From: Nostoc flagelliforme FACHB-838
GTDB lineage: Bacteria; Cyanobacteriota; Cyanobacteriia; Cyanobacteriales; Nostocaceae
Assembly (NCBI RefSeq): GCF_014698065.1
Contig: NZ_JACJSI010000054.1
Coordinates: 1-46,707, forward strand
DNA length: 46,707 nucleotides
Direction: 5' to 3'
In this document: piece after piece, positions 14,461 to 23,970 of the stretch
How the letters are laid out: each line of letters opens with the position of its first letter
Position numbering within the stretch: position 1 is the stretch's first letter
Translations under genes and position numbers: made by a program
The notes under the pieces: generated by a model
Databases searched by the model: none
What the model saw: the letters and a program-made list of their open reading frames with translations, nothing else
What the model was told of the DNA's origin: nothing

Positions 14461-16566
14461 CTAAAAATTAGCGCTTAAACCCACACGGAAAGTAAATCCA
14501 GGGCTGTATATGCGATTAACTCGCTCATATTGCTCACCCAGTAGATTTTCTAAATAGACTGTCAATCCTAAATTGCTAGTTAAAGGTACACGACCGGTCA
14601 AATCTAAATTCACGAAAGATGGTGCAAAATCTGTACTCTTATTATTGGCAGCGAAGATGGATCTACGAGCGCCACTATTGTAGGTAACATACAAGTTAGC
14701 CTGCCATCCCGCATTTTCATAACCTACACCAGTTTGAAGTACAGAGTAGGGAATTAAACCTAACTGTAAACCTCTCTCTGTACCTGTTTTTATTTGAGCA
14801 TCTGTATAAGTGTAGTTAAGGAAAGTTGACCAGCCTGGGGCAATTCTTAATTGCAAAGCTGCCTCTAAACCATTGGTATCCACTAGTCCAATGTTTTCCC
14901 ATCTGTTGGCGATGACTCCCAAGCGATCGCTTATACTACTACCAAAGTAAGTAAACTGTCCAATTAGATTTTGAGAAAAATTAACATCTACTCCTGCACT
15001 CCAAGTAGAGCCAGTTTCCGGGCTTAAATCAGGATTAGGTATCCAATTATGAACTGTATCATAAACATACAACTGATCTAACCCAGGATTGCGTTGTGCC
15101 CCTGCCCAACTTCCACGCACTGCTATTATTGGTGTGACAGCATAACGTAACCCAAGACTAGGGTTGAGATAATTTCCAAACTGGCTATCAAAGGTTTGCC
15201 TCAACCCTAAATCTATCAGAAAATTATCGCTAATATTCCAAGTATTGACAGCAAATAAAGCCGTATTAAACAAACTCCGATCTTCCTTTTCGTTTCCCGC
15301 AATCCTATTAGGATCTGTACTCAAAACATCACCGATTAAATCGGTGTTTTTCAAATCTAATCCCCAGCGCAATTTATTATTAGAAGTAATTTTCCACTCA
15401 TGATCGACTCTGGCTGTAAGTTGTTGTGTATCTAAAGACCCTCTCCGATAAAATGATGCTCCTGTAGGGCCATAAGTACTAAAATAATCTTGGTTATAAC
15501 CAATTGAGGTTGTCAGATTAGAGCTTTCGCCATTACCTAGTCGAGTTTTCCAAGATAAGCCAATGTTTAAACCATCGTGGTCTAATCTATCTCTTTGGAG
15601 AGGAAACCCAAAATAAATTAAGCCGCGACGACTGCTGAGTACAGTAACATCTAAATTCAAAGAATTTTTCTGATCTAAATCTACTCCAATGCTACCAAAG
15701 TAGGTACTTGTAGCTGTGTCTGCATTGAATAAAAATCCCTGTTCATCACGATTTGCTGCACCTAGAGGGACGCGGTAACGGTTATCTATAAAGAATCTTT
15801 CAAAGCTAAAGTTGTATTTGACATTATCAGATGAACCACCATAAGTTACTTGTTGATTATTTAAACTTAATGAGCCAAATTCTGCACTAGCGTTCAATTT
15901 AGGTTTGCCATAACCTTCTTTGGTGATAATATTTACAACTCCCCCAAAAGCAGAGGAACCAAATAGAGCGGAGGCAGTACCGCTATATAATTCCACTCTT
16001 TCAATCGCCTCTACAGGAATACTATTTAAATCAGTGCCACCATGATAAATGTTGACATTATTGTTAATTGGTCTGCCATTAATTAAAAATACAGATTGAT
16101 TAATTGAAGCTCCCCGATAGTATGTACCTGTGTGAATATCTGCACCATGACCTACATCATTGATTGCAAAACCAGGCATTCGTTTCAAAATATCGGCTAA
16201 ACTTGCAGCGCCTTGCTTTTTAATTTCTTCTTGATCAATTACGTAAGTTGGAGTAGATTGAGGTAGGTTATCTGGTTCTGCGATCGCTTCTATAATAATG
16301 TCTGCATCATCTGTAGAATCTGGTGTTTCTACCTGAGTTTCTTCTGGATTAACTTCAATCGGTACAGATTCTTGAGTTAATAATTCGGCATTAGTAGCGG
16401 GTAGCTCAACTTCACTCAAACTCGGAATATCTAAAATGACTTCGGTCAATTTATCAGTATTTCTCTGCTCAATTTCACTCTCAGCAGCAAAGCCAGGGAA
16501 CGCTATCAGTAAACTCCCAAAAGCAACTGTTAGCAACAAAAAATCCTTTTTCACGTTCTCTTTCAC
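14461..16566 (-). CDS. TonB-dependent outer-membrane receptor, 701 aa
   Basis: Outer-membrane gated transporter for a scarce nutrient (siderophore, cobalamin or similar). A signal peptide (MKENVKKDFLLLTVAFGSLLIAFPGFAA) is followed by an acidic linker of about 75 residues and a plug domain at about residues 106-220 (TPTYVIDQEEIKKQGAASLADILKRMPGF, YYRGASINQSVFLINGRPI, VEAIERVELYSGTASALFGSSAFGGVVNIITK). The remaining 480 residues are a beta-barrel of alternating strands that ends in FRVGLSANF with the terminal Phe needed for barrel insertion. The plug is most like the BtuB/CirA group, but substrate cannot be read from sequence; no siderophore-synthesis or ABC-transport gene lies nearby. The 5' region holds a short perfect hairpin (16616-16631); I found no convincing cobalamin riboswitch or Fur box. 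Confidence 0.9.
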   Translation of the reverse strand: MKENVKKDFLLLTVAFGSLLIAFPGFAAESEIEQRNTDKLTEVILDIPSLSEVELPATNAELLTQESVPIEVNPEETQVETPDSTDDADIIIEAIAEPDNLPQSTPTYVIDQEEIKKQGAASLADILKRMPGFAINDVGHGADIHTGTYYRGASINQSVFLINGRPINNNVNIYHGGTDLNSIPVEAIERVELYSGTASALFGSSAFGGVVNIITKEGYGKPKLNASAEFGSLSLNNQQVTYGGSSDNVKYNFSFERFFIDNRYRVPLGAANRDEQGFLFNADTATSTYFGSIGVDLDQKNSLNLDVTVLSSRRGLIYFGFPLQRDRLDHDGLNIGLSWKTRLGNGESSNLTTSIGYNQDYFSTYGPTGASFYRRGSLDTQQLTARVDHEWKITSNNKLRWGLDLKNTDLIGDVLSTDPNRIAGNEKEDRSLFNTALFAVNTWNISDNFLIDLGLRQTFDSQFGNYLNPSLGLRYAVTPIIAVRGSWAGAQRNPGLDQLYVYDTVHNWIPNPDLSPETGSTWSAGVDVNFSQNLIGQFTYFGSSISDRLGVIANRWENIGLVDTNGLEAALQLRIAPGWSTFLNYTYTDAQIKTGTERGLQLGLIPYSVLQTGVGYENAGWQANLYVTYNSGARRSIFAANNKSTDFAPSFVNLDLTGRVPLTSNLGLTVYLENLLGEQYERVNRIYSPGFTFRVGLSANF

Positions 16567-16615
16567 ACCAAGTAAAAACAGTCACCACGTAGCATTGTTG
16601 CGGTAATGGTAAAAT

Positions 16616-16631
16616 CGTGTCAAAAGACACG
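16616..16631 (-). promoter_or_regulatory. Short perfect hairpin upstream of the TonB receptor
   Basis: CGTGTC-AAAA-GACACG, 50 bp before the receptor start codon. On the minus strand it is followed by ATTTT, so it could be a weak attenuator or terminator in the leader, or a protein binding palindrome. Function is inferred only from position. Confidence 0.35.
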
Positions 16632-17045
16632 CTGTCATATTTCCCCAGTTAAGATGAGACTGTTGGTCAATTCACTATGTGTTAAACCCCAGAGCGATCG
16701 CATTGGAACAAGGCTAAGAGGCAAGAGAAAATTCGACCCCTAATGATTTAGAGCCATGTAAAGAGCTTACGCTGTGGAAAGCTGAGGCAACAGTGAGGGT
16801 TTAAAATCCTTGCTTTTTAGCGTTAGTGCATCCTACTATAGATATAGTTGCCTTCTCCGTTAAATTTTTCAAACTAAAGGAATAGAGATTTCTATTACTA
16901 ATGATAGAGCAGATAATATTAGTAAAAGGTTAAATTATAATATTGATGATTTTAACGAATTATTAGTAACTTCAAATTTTAACTAATTATTCAAAAAAAT
17001 CAAAGTCAATTATTTACCAAAAAACTAATTATTCAAGATTAACTT
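16632..17045. other. Intergenic region between divergent genes (TonB receptor and glgX)
   Basis: About 410 bp, strongly AT-rich towards glgX, with one HIP1 site at 16694. It should hold the promoters of both genes. I see no further gene, riboswitch or clear operator. Confidence 0.5.
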
Positions 17046-19172
17046 ATGTATGTAGCTTTATGGCCGGGGAATGTATATCCTTTAGGCGCAACTTGGGATG
17101 GTAAAGGGACAAACTTTGCTTTATTTTCGGAAAATGCAACAGGGGTAGAGCTTTGTTTATTTGATAACGATGACGAAGAAATTCGTATACCTCTGACAGA
17201 AAAAAACAATTTTGTTTGGCACGGTTACTTACCAGGAGTTGGCCCAGGTCAAAAGTATGGGTTTAGGGTGCATGGGATGTGGGCACCGGAGGTAGGTCAT
17301 CGATTTAATCCAAACAAACTATTAATTGATCCCTACGCTAAGGCAATTGACGGTGAGTTTAGTAACGATCCAGCTGTCTTTGGCTACTCTCTAGATGCTG
17401 AGGAAAAAGACTTAGTTTTTTCGGAACTAGATGATGCCAAAATAATGCCCAAGTGTGTTGTCGTCGATCAATCTTTTGATTGGGAAGGCGATCAACTGCT
17501 TGGTACACCTTGGTATAGAACTGTTATTTATGAAACTCACGTCAAAGGTTTTACTAAACTACATCCAGCTATTCCAGAAGAGTTGCGCGGCACTTATGCC
17601 GGGTTAGCGCATCCTGCTGCAATTCAACATTTACTGCAATTAGGAATTACAGCAGTTGAGTTGATGCCAGTACATCACTTTCTATCTCATCCGGGACATT
17701 TAGAAGGAAAAGGATTAAGCAATTACTGGGGCTACGATTCCATCAACTATTTTGCTCCCTATTCTAGTTACAGTGCTAGTGGGACTGTGGGAGAACAAGT
17801 CACTGAATTCAAGCAAATGGTCAAAGCACTACATTTTGCCGGAATTGAAGTGATCTTAGATGTAGTCTACAACCACACTGGCGAAGGAAATCATTTCGGG
17901 CCAACGCTATCTTTACGAGGTGTTGATAATTCTGTATATTACCGTTTGGTAAAGGATGATCCTCGCTACTACATGGACTTTACAGGCTGCGGTAACTCTC
18001 TGAATGTGCGTCATGCTCAAGTTCTGAAGTTAATCATGGATAGCCTGCGCTATTGGGTAATAGAAATGCATGTAGATGGTTTCCGCTTTGATTTGGCCTC
18101 GGCGCTGGCGCGGGAATTATATGAGGTAGATAACCTATCAGCTTTCTTTGATATTATTCATCAAGACCCAATCTTGGCAGATGTGAAGCTTATTGCTGAA
18201 CCTTGGGACTTAGGAGAAGGTGGCTATCAAGTCGGGAATTTTCCACTGCGTTGGTCTGAGTGGAATGGTAGATATCGGGATACAGTTAGAGATTTTTGGC
18301 GTGGTGTAGATGATAGTTTAGGACAATTTGCCTATTGTTTTACCGGTAGCCCTGACCTATATCAAACAAACGGGCGCAACCCAAATGCAAGTATTAATTT
18401 CATCACTGCTCATGATGGTTTTACATTAAATGATTTGGTCAGCTACAACGAAAAGCATAACGAGGCAAACGGGGAAGACAATAGAGATGGTGAAAGCCAT
18501 AATAGATCATGGAATTGTGGAGTAGAAGGTGAAACTGACGATCCAGAAGTAATACGTTTGCGTGAACGGCAACGACGAAACTTCTTAGCAACCCTAATGC
18601 TATCTCAAGGTGTCCCAATGCTATTAGAGGGAGATGAAATTGGCTGTAGTCAAAAAGGAAATAATAATGTCTACTGCCAAGACAATGAAATTTCCTGGCG
18701 GCATTGGGACTTGCATAAAGCAAACGCGGATTTACTAGACTTTACACGCGAACTAATTAATTTTCGCCATCAGCATCCAGTATTTCGACGACGTAAATGG
18801 TTTCAAGGTCGCCCCATTCACGGTTTAGGCATTAATGATATTGCTTGGTTTAATTCTGATGGCAGTGAAATGACAGAGAAGCAGTGGCTAGTTAGTTATG
18901 CCAAAGTAATGGAGATTTTCTTGAATGGGCAAGGAATTTCCACTCCAGGCGATCGTGGTGAGCGGATTATTGATGAAAGCTTTTTGCTATTTTTTAATGC
19001 TCACTACGAGTTAATTGAGTTTGCTTTACCCAATGAATTTAAAGATAAGATATGGGAAATAGTAATTGACACTAATGAGCCTCGCTTCTTAGATCGGGGA
19101 AAATTAGTTTCAGGCTCTCAAACTGTGCCAGTCACAGATCGCTCTTTGATGCTGTTACGCCTTATTAGTTAA
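17046..19172 (+). CDS. glgX: Glycogen debranching enzyme (isoamylase type), 708 aa
   Basis: Cytoplasmic alpha-1,6-glucosidase of family GH13 that removes branches from glycogen. An N-terminal CBM48-type domain (PLGATWDGKGTNFALFSENATGVELCLFD) is followed by the (beta/alpha)8 barrel with its four signature regions: DVVYNHTGEG, DGFRFDLASAL with the nucleophile Asp349, LIAEPWDLG with the acid/base Glu385, and FITAHDGFTLNDLVSYNEKHN with Asp457. The isoamylase-specific NEANGEDNRDGESHNRSWNCGVEG stretch and GDEIGCSQKGNNNVYCQDNEISW are present. Length is normal for GlgX/TreX proteins. The ATG at 17046 fits the family start (YVALWPGNVYPLGATWDGKGTNF); the leader is AT-rich without a strong ribosome binding site. 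No other glycogen gene is adjacent. Confidence 0.95.
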   Translation: MYVALWPGNVYPLGATWDGKGTNFALFSENATGVELCLFDNDDEEIRIPLTEKNNFVWHGYLPGVGPGQKYGFRVHGMWAPEVGHRFNPNKLLIDPYAKAIDGEFSNDPAVFGYSLDAEEKDLVFSELDDAKIMPKCVVVDQSFDWEGDQLLGTPWYRTVIYETHVKGFTKLHPAIPEELRGTYAGLAHPAAIQHLLQLGITAVELMPVHHFLSHPGHLEGKGLSNYWGYDSINYFAPYSSYSASGTVGEQVTEFKQMVKALHFAGIEVILDVVYNHTGEGNHFGPTLSLRGVDNSVYYRLVKDDPRYYMDFTGCGNSLNVRHAQVLKLIMDSLRYWVIEMHVDGFRFDLASALARELYEVDNLSAFFDIIHQDPILADVKLIAEPWDLGEGGYQVGNFPLRWSEWNGRYRDTVRDFWRGVDDSLGQFAYCFTGSPDLYQTNGRNPNASINFITAHDGFTLNDLVSYNEKHNEANGEDNRDGESHNRSWNCGVEGETDDPEVIRLRERQRRNFLATLMLSQGVPMLLEGDEIGCSQKGNNNVYCQDNEISWRHWDLHKANADLLDFTRELINFRHQHPVFRRRKWFQGRPIHGLGINDIAWFNSDGSEMTEKQWLVSYAKVMEIFLNGQGISTPGDRGERIIDESFLLFFNAHYELIEFALPNEFKDKIWEIVIDTNEPRFLDRGKLVSGSQTVPVTDRSLMLLRLIS

Positions 19173-19640
19173 GTTAATGGGCGTAAACTTGCAAATGAAA
19201 CGGAGCAATCCTAGAGACTTTGCACTTGCTTCGTTTCGCTCGCAATAACATCTTATATTTAATCATGTCTACCTACTTAACTTGTATGTTTAAAAAACGC
19301 TATAACGATTTTTATCGCCTCTCCTCATTGCCATAATTTAAGTTCCTATATGAGCATTTGTTAGATTTAAATACAAGTATTCAGTTTAACCGAGATGAAC
19401 TCGTTGAAGTGTGATCTCGGTTCTATTGGTAATATGATCTCAATCTGGGTTGAGATATTTTTTAATCTGCTTCAGACACTCAAATTTCCATAAGTGCGCT
19501 CTTTAGGGGCTAGATATATTCGGTTTCATAAGCAATTTAACCTCCCAAAGGTGAAAGGTAATAAGCCTCAAAGCAATTACGAATTAAGTTAGCATTGAGA
19601 AAACTGGAAGCTTTGCAAACACAATAGAAGGCAATAATTT
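19173..19640. other. Intergenic region with a dispersed repeat
   Basis: Holds a copy of the TTGCTTCGTTTCGCTCGCAAT repeat (about 19200-19255) related to those at 12845-12973 and 32836-32882. A dyad GTTTAACCGAGATGAACTC … GATCTCGGTTC at about 19382-19423 is also visible. No gene is supported. Confidence 0.5.
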
Positions 19641-20267
19641 ATGATCCAAGCCTTACGCAAACTAGTTACATTTGATGAATTTGTTGCTAAATATCCTGAC
19701 AACACAGGAGAACGTTATGAGTTGCATGATGGAGTAATTGTAAAGATGCCGCAACCTACAGGCGACCATGAAGAGATAATTGTATTTTTAGTCCAGAAAT
19801 TTCTTCTAGAATATAGTCGCATCAGTCTACGCTACGGCATCCCGAAAACAGTACTAGTAAAACCGCTTGAAAATGAATCTGCTTACTCACCAGATGTGCT
19901 GATATTAAATCTTCCCAATTTAATAAATGAACCTCTGTGGAAAAAACAATCTACTGTAAGCCAAGCGGAGTCAATACCTTTAGTAGTTGAGGTAGTGAGT
20001 AGCAATTGGCGTGATGATTATTTAAAAAAAGCTGCTGACTATGAGGCTGTAGGCATCCCAGAATACTGGATTGTAGATTATGCTGCTTTAGGCGGTAGGC
20101 GATTTATTGGCAACCCCAAACAACCAACTGTCTCGCTCTACACTTTAATTGAGGGAGAATATCAAGTTAGCCAGTTTCGAGGTAGCGATCGCATTATCTC
20201 ACCAACTTTCCCCGAATTAAATTTAACCGCCGAACAGATTTTTCAAGCAGGTGCATACTCTGTATAG
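19641..20267 (+). CDS. Uma2-family (DUF820) putative endonuclease, 208 aa
   Basis: Member of the large cyanobacterial Uma2/DUF820 family with a PD-(D/E)XK nuclease fold; cellular role unknown, and often linked to mobile DNA. Visible family landmarks are TFDEFVAKYPDNTGERYELHDGVIVKM at the N-terminus, the catalytic-type Asp in YSPDVLILN, the Glu in PLVVEVVSSNWRDDY, followed by Lys in LKKAADYEAVGIPEYWIVDY, and a C-terminal FPELNLTAEQIF. Length is typical. The ATG at 19641 is preceded by GAAGGCAATAATTT, a moderate ribosome binding site. It stands alone between glgX and the convergent petJ. Confidence 0.85.
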   Translation: MIQALRKLVTFDEFVAKYPDNTGERYELHDGVIVKMPQPTGDHEEIIVFLVQKFLLEYSRISLRYGIPKTVLVKPLENESAYSPDVLILNLPNLINEPLWKKQSTVSQAESIPLVVEVVSSNWRDDYLKKAADYEAVGIPEYWIVDYAALGGRRFIGNPKQPTVSLYTLIEGEYQVSQFRGSDRIISPTFPELNLTAEQIFQAGAYSV

Positions 20268-20478
20268 CTTTGACAGTTATAGACGATATTTGTGATCGCA
20301 ATCTCTTCAGTAAATCAAAACTTTTTTCGTCGGCAAATCTCTTTCTTTGGTTCTCATTTTGCAAATACTCTTAATCCAAAGCCGATATATCAGCATCCTA
20401 TTTGATAATTTCAACAAATATAAAATTAGCGGGACAAAAAGCCCCACTAATTGTTAATTTTGGAAACTAGATTTTAGT

Positions 20479-20814
20479 TTACTTCCAATCCTTATCTGCT
20501 TGTGAAAGCACATAAGCAGTTACATCTTCAATCTGGTTAGCTTTTAAACGATTGCCAAAAGCAGGCATGGCATTTTTACCTTTTGTAACTTGAGCGATAA
20601 TCGCCTCCTCTGAGTACATACCATACTTTTCTAAAGCTTCCTTCTTCAGGTTTTTCGGAGCTTGAACCAGATTTTTACCTCCTGCGTGACAAGAGGCACA
20701 ATTAGCACTAAATACTTTAGCTCCACTAACAGCATCTGCTGCCAATGCGGGACTACTGAAGGCAAAGGTGAAGATTGCTATGCCTAACAGCATGATTGTA
20801 ATCATTTTTTTCAT
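20479..20814 (-). CDS. petJ: Cytochrome c6 precursor, 111 aa
   Basis: Lumenal c-type cytochrome that carries electrons from cytochrome b6f to photosystem I or cytochrome oxidase, replacing plastocyanin under copper limitation. The ATG at 20814 is chosen because the longer frame starts with TTG and has no better ribosome binding site. A 25-residue signal peptide (MKKMITIMLLGIAIFTFAFSSPALA) precedes the mature ADAVSGAKVFSANCASCHAGG. Heme-binding Cys39-Cys42-His43 (CASCH) and the axial Met83 in KNAMPAFGNRL are all present, and the C-terminal AYVLSQADKDW is characteristic. A GAC-N5-GTC palindrome at 20899-20909 upstream matches the copper-responsive PetR operator described for petJ in cyanobacteria. 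Confidence 0.95.
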   Translation of the reverse strand: MKKMITIMLLGIAIFTFAFSSPALAADAVSGAKVFSANCASCHAGGKNLVQAPKNLKKEALEKYGMYSEEAIIAQVTKGKNAMPAFGNRLKANQIEDVTAYVLSQADKDWK

Positions 20815-20897
20815 TTCGTGTTCTCTCTGCAATAACAGCTTATTCAGTGCAATATCTATCCTCCATAATTGTCAGTTGAGCCGCTGCCATAGTCAAA

Positions 20898-20910
20898 TGA
20901 CAAGTTGTCA
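20898..20910 (-). promoter_or_regulatory. Putative PetR operator of petJ
   Basis: Perfect palindrome TGACAAGTTGTCA, containing GAC-N5-GTC, 84 bp upstream of the petJ start codon. From memory, the BlaI-type repressor PetR binds GAC-N5-GTC sites in the petE and petJ promoters of Synechocystis and controls the plastocyanin/cytochrome c6 switch. The site is seen directly; its function is inferred. Confidence 0.6.
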
Positions 20911-21048
20911 AAGTTTGCTTTATTAAATAAAGTTTTTGGATTTTGAATTTTTGGGGTTTAAATTTAGTGTTGTTACTTAGTAGCAATATCTAACAAGGTG
21001 CTTCTCTACGAAATATCAAGACTTTCCTAAATCAGTCGTGAATAATAA

Positions 21049-21079
21049 GATCCCCGACTTCTTTGAGAAGTCGGGGATC
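21049..21079. terminator. Perfect 14-bp hairpin between petJ and an acetyltransferase gene
   Basis: GATCCCCGACTTCT, loop TTG, AGAAGTCGGGGATC. GC-rich and perfect. It belongs to a dispersed type (AAGTCGGGGATC) and could serve as a terminator on either strand, most likely for the acetyltransferase gene upstream of it on the minus strand. Confidence 0.6.
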
Positions 21080-21215
21080 TTAACTTATCGATTTCTACAA
21101 CTTATTTAGGATTGCTATATAAAGAATTTTAGAAAAATAAAAAATAAAAATTTAAGGATGAAATATTAAAGAATAAAATTGTCCTGTTTCATCCTTTATA
21201 CTTCATCCTTTGTTT

Positions 21216-21710
21216 TTATTTAACAGTTCCTAATTGAATAAGCGCATCTTCTGTAACGCGACAAATTCGCCAATCATCTAATATTGATGCTCCCATACTA
21301 CGGTAAAATTCTTGGGCTGACTCGTTCCAATCCAAGACACTCCACTCTAACCGCCCACAATCACGTTCTACAGCTATCTGGGCTAATCTAGTCAGGATAG
21401 CTCTACCAATACCTTGTCTGCGATATTCTGGTAAAACAAATAAATCTTCTAGATAAATTCCTGGCTTAGTCAGAAATGTTGAATAATTATGAAAAAATAG
21501 GGCAAAGCCAACAGCTTGACCTTCAGATTCTGCTAAGATTGCCTCTACATACCTCCGTGAACCAAATAAATGCTCCTTAAGTGCCAGAGCATTACCTGCG
21601 ATCGCGTGAGATAATTTTTCATACTCTGCAAGCCCCTCGATTAGTTTAAACAGTACGCTGTAATCAGCTGGTTCAGCAAAACGCACAATCAAATTGCTAC
21701 CCGAAGTCAT
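21216..21710 (-). CDS. GNAT-family N-acetyltransferase, 164 aa
   Basis: Acetyl-CoA dependent acetyltransferase, similar in layout to the spermidine/spermine or diamine acetyltransferase group. Key parts are the N-terminal IVRFAEPADYSVLFKLIEGLAEYEKL, the acetyl-CoA binding motif A EDLFVLPEYRRQGIGRAILTRLAQIA (Q-x-x-G-I-G type), and motif B GRLEWSVLDWNESAQEFYRSMGA. The start is placed at ATG 21710: a frame opening five codons earlier would translate the heptanucleotide repeat TAGTCTA/TAGTCCA that begins at 21711. Substrate is not predictable with confidence. Confidence 0.85.
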   Translation of the reverse strand: MTSGSNLIVRFAEPADYSVLFKLIEGLAEYEKLSHAIAGNALALKEHLFGSRRYVEAILAESEGQAVGFALFFHNYSTFLTKPGIYLEDLFVLPEYRRQGIGRAILTRLAQIAVERDCGRLEWSVLDWNESAQEFYRSMGASILDDWRICRVTEDALIQLGTVK

Positions 21711-21745
21711 TAGTCTATAGTCCATAGTTTATAGTCCATAGTCTA
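21711..21745. repeat. Heptanucleotide tandem repeat (TAGTCCA)n
   Basis: Five 7-bp units TAGTCTA, TAGTCCA, TAGTTTA, TAGTCCA, TAGTCTA, directly abutting the start codon of the acetyltransferase gene on the minus strand, where the ribosome binding site would be expected. Confidence 0.8.
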
Positions 21746-22000
21746 TAGGCAACTGGGCAATTTTTCTTGAGAATGACTAAACTAAGGCCGAAACAAAGTA
21801 CAAAACACCCGGCTTTTGCGAATTGCAAAGCTAATTAAATCAACGAATTCTACCAATTTTGGATTTTAGATCGCACTTGAGTGCGGTGAAAGCGCAATTT
21901 GGATTTCGGATTAAATGTCTTTGCTAAAGACTGTTCCATAAATCTCAAACAATACTACTTATCCTAATTTGGTATTATCAGTGATTGTGGGGTTAAATTT

Positions 22001-23137
22001 TTAGATTAACCAACCTTTTAAACGTTTAGCTATGTGAGGACGACGCAATTTCCGCATAGCTTTGCTTTGAATTTGACGGACTCGCTCACGAGAAAGATTG
22101 AACATATTGCCAACTTCCTCTAAGGTACAGGGTTCGCTGGTTGTCAAACCATAGCGCAGAGAAATCACATCTTTCTCCCGTGGAGTTAACACGTCACCCA
22201 AGACTTCCCAAATCTCCTGACGCATCATGTTTTCATTCATTTTTGCTTCTGGAGACAAGTTGTCTTCATCTTCTAGCAAATCCATCAATTCTGTGTCTTC
22301 TTCTTTACCGACACGGTGATTGAGAGAAAGTGCTTGTCGCCGTAATTGTTGTAGTTGACGTAGTTGTTGAACACTTATTTCTAAAGCTTCTGCCATTTCA
22401 CCTTCGGTAGGATTGCGACAGAGTTTTTGCTTGAGTTCCCGTTGTGCTTTTTTCAGCTTGTTAAGCTTTTCAACAATATGAATAGGTAGCCGAATTGTTC
22501 GCGCATCGTTAGCTATAGCTCTGGTAATAGCTTGTCTAATCCACCAATAAGCGTAAGTAGAAAACTTATATCCTTTATCGGGATCAAACTTTTCTGAAGC
22601 GCGATTTAAACCCATTGCTCCTTCCTGAATTAAATCCAGAAAAGGCACTCCCCGATTCAGATAGCGCTTGGCAATAGATACTACCAATCTCAGGTTCGAG
22701 CGAATCATTTTGCGTTTCGCTACTCTGCCTTGATACAAGCGACTTTCTAGTTGCTTTTCTGTCATTTCTAGCTCAGAAGCAACTTCTAGTTTACTGGGTT
22801 CCTGTCCCAGTTTTAACTCTAAAGCAGCTTGTATTTCTCTGACTTCTTCTACAAACCTGACTCGCCGCGCTAACTCTACTTCTTCATCAGCTTTTAACAA
22901 CGGATAACGTGCCATTTCCTTAAAAAATGCGCCGACAGCATCATCATGCTCGGTTTTGTTATATCCCGAAGGACGAGCCGCCGCCATGTGATCTCCATCA
23001 CGTTCGTCTGATTCCAGGTTTTCTACTACAATTGGAGCTTCTTCTTCTGCTACTGCATTTAGACTATCGAGTGATGGTTCTTCAATATCAGCAGCATTCT
23101 CCAGTATTTCCATTGTTCCGAATTCAACAATATTCAT
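22001..23137 (-). CDS. RNA polymerase sigma factor, sigma-70 family (group 2 type), 378 aa
   Basis: Promoter-recognition subunit of RNA polymerase. An acidic N-terminal stretch of about 60 residues is followed by region 1.2 (DDAVGAFFKEMARYPLLKADEEVELARRV), region 2 (MIRSNLRLVVSIAKRYLNRGVPFLDLIQEGAMGLNRASEKFDPDKGYKFSTYAYWWIRQAITRAIANDARTIRLP, given here only as landmarks), region 3, and region 4 (LTPREKDVISLRYGL … TLEEVGNMFNLSRERVRQIQSKAMRKLRRP). The WWIRQ motif for the -10 element and the helix-turn-helix for the -35 element are intact. Length and the C-terminus HIAKRLKGWLI fit the non-essential group 2 sigma factors (SigB/C/D/E) of cyanobacteria better than the housekeeping SigA; the exact member cannot be named from memory. 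It starts at ATG 23137 and is monocistronic. Confidence 0.88.
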   Translation of the reverse strand: MNIVEFGTMEILENAADIEEPSLDSLNAVAEEEAPIVVENLESDERDGDHMAAARPSGYNKTEHDDAVGAFFKEMARYPLLKADEEVELARRVRFVEEVREIQAALELKLGQEPSKLEVASELEMTEKQLESRLYQGRVAKRKMIRSNLRLVVSIAKRYLNRGVPFLDLIQEGAMGLNRASEKFDPDKGYKFSTYAYWWIRQAITRAIANDARTIRLPIHIVEKLNKLKKAQRELKQKLCRNPTEGEMAEALEISVQQLRQLQQLRRQALSLNHRVGKEEDTELMDLLEDEDNLSPEAKMNENMMRQEIWEVLGDVLTPREKDVISLRYGLTTSEPCTLEEVGNMFNLSRERVRQIQSKAMRKLRRPHIAKRLKGWLI

Positions 23138-23970
23138 AGCTTCCTTTAGGGATTGTTGCTTTGTTTGGTAAATAATTTAGTTGCACCTACTCGTTTGAGG
23201 CTTGGTAGTTTTCCCTAATGGACGATGCACTAGTTTATATAGCGAAATACAGGCTGAGACTAATTTATCTACATAAAAAAATTGGCATCTACCTAGGATA
23301 TATGGGTTGCGGTTAGATACAACCTATAATGAAACTGGTCTTAGCACCTAACAAAACTTTATTCTCAGACTCCCAACAGATATATTCTTCATTTTTTTCT
23401 GAATTATCAAATATGTCAAATCCCCCTCAACCTTTCTCAACCTTAACAAATATAAAAATCTCAGCTAATCATCGCTTTTTCTTAAACTTTCATATATTTT
23501 TCTAAATATTTATAATCTCTTAGGTGTTAGAAATCACTAATTAAAACTAAAACTTCCTACTGCGGTTATGCATTTCTGATTTAAAATTATCGACATAATA
23601 CAAATTACAAGAATAGCAGCTTAATTTCCGGATGTTCTTATTTGTATAAAAGCATCTCATATACACAAAGGGTTGAATATCTACCGATAGGCGGAAAAAG
23701 GCTACTCCCTATTTAGTAGATAGAGTAACTGTTACAGCAAGAGCCGACATCCTTTTATTTGTATAGTGGGTACCAAATATTTATTGCATTTATAGTTGAT
23801 ACGAATTTGTCTAGTAGATTACATAAGAGGAAAATTATCAAGTATTATGAAGGATAACAGTATTGAGAAATACCATTTAAGTCTAAAGAAGCAAAAAATT
23901 AGAGTTTAGTTAGCTAGGCTCATATTGACCAGCTTGGTGAGGGAAATATCTAATTATAAAGTCAGAAACT
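23138..23970. other. Long AT-rich intergenic region (divergent sigma factor and priA)
   Basis: About 830 bp without a supported gene. It is AT-rich with an imperfect dyad around CTACTCCCTATTTAGTAGATAGAGTA (about 23702-23727). It should hold the promoters of both genes; the length suggests extended regulation of the sigma factor. I found no clear NtcA box with the right spacing, RNA gene or repeat family. Confidence 0.4.

Noticed and set aside
16567..16800. Cobalamin riboswitch before the TonB receptor
   Set aside because: ACCGCAAC occurs on the minus strand, but the other conserved elements (GCCACTG and the B12-box order) are missing or out of order.
23760..23780. NtcA box (GTA-N8-TAC) in the sigma factor/priA intergenic region
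   Set aside because: The closest match, GTATAGTGGGTAC, has a 7-base spacer and no suitably placed -10 element was evident.
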